Assembly (NCBI RefSeq): GCF_003671765.1
Contig: NZ_QPIB01000036.1
Span: 1 to 64,000, forward strand
Length of the DNA: 64,000 nucleotides
Direction of reading: 5' to 3'
Source of the DNA: Xenophilus sp. E41
GTDB lineage: Bacteria > Pseudomonadota > Gammaproteobacteria > Burkholderiales > Burkholderiaceae_C
Position 1 is the first letter of the stretch. Each line of letters opens with the position of its first letter. This document shows positions 61,379-64,000 of this stretch, in pieces. Made by a program: the position numbers and the translations under genes. A model generated the notes under the pieces. It was not told the DNA's origin, did no database searches, and saw nothing but the letters and a program-made list of their open reading frames with translations.

Positions 61379-62287
61379 TCAGCCCGAGCGTTCCGTCGAG
61401 ACCTCCTCGCGCGGCTGGAGCCGGGGCCTTGCCTCGCCGCGCACCAGGTAGACGCCGCTGGCGATGATGATGCCGGCGCCGCCCAGCGTCCACGCGTCGG
61501 GCACGGCCTGCCAGAACAGCCAGTCCAGTGCGATGCCCCAGGCCAGCGCGCTGTACTCGAAGGGCGCGATGGCCGCGGCCTGTCCGTGCCGGAAGGCCTC
61601 GGCGATCGTGACCTGTCCCAGGAAGCCGAAGACCGCCAGCCCGGCCAGCAGCCAGCCGTGCCCGGGCTGGATCGGCACCCACTGCGACGCCGCCAGCAGG
61701 CTGCCGCCCACCGCCATCGCCGCCGTGGTCCAGAAGACCAGGGCCGAACTCGACTCGGTGCGGCTGATGAGCCGGCCCAGCATGTTCGACAGCGCATAGC
61801 AGGCGGCGGCCCCCAGCACGGCCAGCGCACCGGACGAGAGGAAGTCGCCCTGCTCGGGCCGCAGCGCGATCACCACGCCCGCGAAGCCCAGCCCGATCGC
61901 GAGCCAGTGCCGCGGCAGCACCGACTCGCCCAGCAGCGGCACCGCGATCAGCACCATCAGCAGCGGCGCGATGAAGCTCAGCGTGTAGGCCTCGGCCAGG
62001 CCCAGCGTCTGCAGGCCGTACACGAAGAGCACCAGCATCGTCATGTTGAGCGCCGCGCGCAGCAGGTGCAGGCCCCAGCGCAGCCGGCGATGCACCAGCG
62101 CGCCCGCCTCGCGCCGCCACGCGATCCACACGCACACCAGCGGCAGGGCGGTGAGCCCGCGCAGTGCCATCACCTGCAGCGGCGGGTAGTGGCCGGCGAG
62201 CTGCTTGAGCAAGGCGTCCATGCAGGCGAAGAAGGCGCAGGCCAGCAGCATGGCGGCGATGCCGCGCAGGGTTCCGTGGAGGAGCAT
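61379..62287 (-). CDS. EamA/DMT-superfamily transporter
   Basis: The 302-residue protein has ten membrane segments arranged as two five-span EamA repeats. Recognisable parts are ACFFACMDALLKQLAGHYPP and SFIAPLLMVLIAVPLLGESV in the first half, and APFEYSALAWGIALDWLFWQ near the end. Members export amino acids, nucleotides or other metabolites. Substrate unknown. Confidence 0.9.
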   Translation of the reverse strand: MLLHGTLRGIAAMLLACAFFACMDALLKQLAGHYPPLQVMALRGLTALPLVCVWIAWRREAGALVHRRLRWGLHLLRAALNMTMLVLFVYGLQTLGLAEAYTLSFIAPLLMVLIAVPLLGESVLPRHWLAIGLGFAGVVIALRPEQGDFLSSGALAVLGAAACYALSNMLGRLISRTESSSALVFWTTAAMAVGGSLLAASQWVPIQPGHGWLLAGLAVFGFLGQVTIAEAFRHGQAAAIAPFEYSALAWGIALDWLFWQAVPDAWTLGGAGIIIASGVYLVRGEARPRLQPREEVSTERSG

Positions 62288-62308
62288 GGAAGATCGTTCG
62301 CCGGGGTC

Positions 62309-62370
62309 TTGAACAAAAAGAGGCTGCAGCGCCCGCGCGACGGGCGCGAGCAGCTATGGAATCAATAGCA
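62309..62370 (+). repeat. GCTGCAGCGCCCG/AGCTAT-type repeat (copy C2)
   Basis: TTGAACAAAAAGAGGCTGCA is followed by GCGCCCGCGCGACGGGCGCG and the hairpin GCTATGGAATCAATAGC. It is the closest full match to copy C1 between boxB and boxA. It lies between the DMT transporter and CopD-like genes, which are on the minus strand. Confidence 0.88.
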
Positions 62371-62384
62371 GGCAGGTGGCGCGC

Positions 62385-62852
62385 TCAAGCGGCGCGGCCC
62401 ACCAGCGCCACCGCGAACACGGCCGTGCCGAGCGCGAGGTTGGTCGCCACCAGGCGCCGGATCGTGGCCAGCCGCTCGCCGCCCTCGGGCCACTGGGCGG
62501 CGGCCACGGCACGACGCAGCGCGGGCAGGCCGCGGGCGCGCAGCCACACGTACACGCCGGTCATCACCAGCGCCAGCGTGAACATCGCGTGCACGCGCCA
62601 GTGCGAACCCGCAAAGCCGCCCAGCGTGGCGAACATCGCGAGGCCGCTGGCCCACAGCAGCGTGAGCGCGATGTCCACGCCGCGGAAGAAGCGGCCCAGC
62701 GCCGCCGCCATGAAGGGCAGGCGCTGCGGCGGCGCCAGCGTGGCGACCGCCGCCGGCCGCGCGGCGAAGTGCATCGCTGCCATGCCGCCGACCCAGAAGG
62801 CGGCGCTGGCGACGTGCAGGAAGAGGAGCGTGGCGTAGGCGAGGGCGTTCAT
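62385..62852 (-). CDS. CopD-like membrane protein
   Basis: The 155-residue protein has four membrane segments. The first contains LLFLHVASAAFWVGGMAAMH, a pattern of CopD/DUF2269 proteins in which His may bind haem or copper, and a second His lies in SHWRVHAMFTLALVMTG. Family members are linked to copper handling or are uncharacterised. Metal binding is inferred from pattern only. Confidence 0.72.
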   Translation of the reverse strand: MNALAYATLLFLHVASAAFWVGGMAAMHFAARPAAVATLAPPQRLPFMAAALGRFFRGVDIALTLLWASGLAMFATLGGFAGSHWRVHAMFTLALVMTGVYVWLRARGLPALRRAVAAAQWPEGGERLATIRRLVATNLALGTAVFAVALVGRAA

Positions 62853-62886
62853 GGGTCTCGGTTCTATGTGTCGGATCGGGCGGGGG

Positions 62887-64000
62887 TCAGGCGCTGCGGC
62901 GCGCGGCGGCACGCCGGGGCGGGGGCTCCAGCGCCAGCAGCTCGGCCGGCAACTCGTCGTTCCACACCTCGCGGAAGTAGGCGCGGTCGCTGGCCACCAG
63001 CTGGGGCAGGGCCTCGCGCAGCGCACCCAGCGAGTGTGCCGCGGCGCGCAGGTCGCCGGCGTGCGCTGCGTACCACGCGTGTTCGAACAGCAGGCTGGCG
63101 TGCTGCAGGCCGGGGTAGCGGCGCTGGCCCTGGCGATGCTCGTCGAGCCGCAGCCGGGCCGCGTCCACCCAGCGCGCGGGCCAGACCGCGGCTGCGAAGG
63201 GCTCGGCCAGCGAGCCCGCCTGCGCCGCGAGCGCGGCAGGTGCCAGCGGCTGCAGGGCGCGGAAGGCGCGCAGCGTGCCGCCTGGCTTTGGCCGGCAGGC
63301 GCCGCGCGCGATGCGCATCAGGTAGATCGCGTTCCAGGCCGAGCGGCCCTGCACGTCCACCAGGCCGCTGAGCCATTCGCTGAAGGCGATCCACTGCACC
63401 GCCTGCGCCACGGCGTCCTCGCCGCCGGCGCTTTCGGCGGCCGGCAGCGCCAGGCCCACGCGGTCGAACAGCCACACCGCCATGCCGAGGTTCGCGGCCA
63501 CGTGCTGGGCCGCGTCGAAGGCATGCGACTCGAAGGCCGCCGCCAGCGCGCGGCCGAAATGCTGCATCGCCTCCTGCGCCTGCACGGTGGCGGCGGGCGC
63601 GTCGTGCGCGGCCGTCGCCAGCGCACGCGAGCGGCAGGCCAGCGCCCACAGGTTGCTCCACTCGAAGCGCACCTGCGGGTGGTGGCGCAGCAGCGGCGCG
63701 TGCGCCGGGTCGGCAGCCAGTGCCGACAGCTGCGCCTGCGCCGCCGCCAGGTCGCGCGCCGTGTAGGCGCACCAGGCCGAGACGATGCCGGCCATCGCGC
63801 CCAGGTACTCGTGGCCGGCGACGTGCTGTGCCAGCCGCTGCCGCTGCAGCGCCTGCACCCGGCGCCGCGCCTGCGCCTCGTCGCCCAGGCGGCGCCACAG
63901 CAACGCCTCGTTGAGCGTGACCAGTGCGCGCTGGAAATCGCCATGCGCGAGGGCGCCGGCCTGTCGCATGGCCTCCAGTGCGTTGGTGGGTGCCGGCGCG
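62887..64000 (-). CDS. Alpha-helical repeat protein, truncated at the window edge
   Basis: The visible 371 or so residues are mostly Ala/Leu-rich helices with TPR-like spacing (FQRALVTLNEALLWRRLGDE, RDLAAAQAQLSALAADPAH, AGDLRAAAHSLGALREALPQ). The frame continues without a stop to position 64000 (APAPTNALEAM before the first internal Met), so the true N-terminus is outside. It may be the C-terminal part of a large TPR-containing regulator, which is a guess. The end is Arg-rich. Confidence 0.68.
   Translation of the reverse strand, partial: APAPTNALEAMRQAGALAHGDFQRALVTLNEALLWRRLGDEAQARRRVQALQRQRLAQHVAGHEYLGAMAGIVSAWCAYTARDLAAAQAQLSALAADPAHAPLLRHHPQVRFEWSNLWALACRSRALATAAHDAPAATVQAQEAMQHFGRALAAAFESHAFDAAQHVAANLGMAVWLFDRVGLALPAAESAGGEDAVAQAVQWIAFSEWLSGLVDVQGRSAWNAIYLMRIARGACRPKPGGTLRAFRALQPLAPAALAAQAGSLAEPFAAAVWPARWVDAARLRLDEHRQGQRRYPGLQHASLLFEHAWYAAHAGDLRAAAHSLGALREALPQLVASDRAYFREVWNDELPAELLALEPPPRRAAARRSA

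Overview
The window is about 70% G+C chromosomal DNA with dense, mostly operonic genes. The aerobic benzoyl-CoA (box) pathway, Lrp-controlled PutA, DUF3606/DUF3175/DUF3140/DUF4256 proteins and several families of intergenic repeats point to a soil or freshwater betaproteobacterium of the Burkholderiales, most likely Comamonadaceae (Variovorax/Acidovorax-like). This placement is inferred from gene content; no rRNA or tRNA gene is visible.

Layout. 1-3.5 kb: a vgrG fragment, a uracil permease, a thioesterase and an AsmA-like protein. 3.5-4.35 kb: a gene-free stretch filled with repeats. 4.3-12.5 kb: proline catabolism (Lrp regulator divergent from putA), small conserved proteins, and a regulator followed by a beta-propeller protein. 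12.6-14.4 kb: a fatty acid desaturase and a glutathione S-transferase. 14.4-16.3 kb: an A+T-richer island with structured non-coding DNA and two paralogous unknown genes separated by an integron attC-like site (a fossil cassette array without integrase). 16.4-22.7 kb: a glyoxalase-fold protein, a membrane protein, and an operon of feruloyl-CoA-synthase-like ligase, 3-hydroxyacyl-CoA dehydrogenase, substrate-binding protein and beta-keto acid cleavage enzyme, divergent from a Crp-type regulator.

23.6-37.3 kb is the benzoate block. An eight-gene minus-strand unit (DUF4863 protein, benzoate-CoA ligase, alpha/beta hydrolase, LivK, LivH, LivM, LivG, LivF) diverges from boxR-boxC-boxB-boxA. Candidate promoters on both sides carry TGCA-N6-TGC(A/T) sites, the type of site described for BzdR/BoxR regulators. 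The genes would import benzoate, activate it to benzoyl-CoA, epoxidise it (BoxAB) and open the ring (BoxC). No aldehyde dehydrogenase for the BoxC product is present here.

37.4-46.5 kb: a small cupin and a MaoC-type hydratase, then a TetR / NitT-TauT ABC transporter / cyclase-family hydrolase / fumarylacetoacetase operon, divergent from acetoacetyl-CoA synthetase. The last two enzymes form and then activate acetoacetate. 46.6-64 kb is more ordinary: MFS and DMT transporters, small stress-type proteins, a hemerythrin-like protein, a Cache-type membrane adenylate cyclase, a glutarate branch (LysR, GcdH, CaiB/BaiF CoA-transferase), a CopD-like membrane protein and a truncated repeat protein at the right edge.

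The most unusual content is in the non-coding DNA: five copies of a roughly 120-bp GCGAA-rich hairpin with compensatory arm changes, a GTCAC-N4-GTGAC element found after convergent genes, a composite repeat that appears to supply the boxA ribosome binding site, and the cassette-like island.
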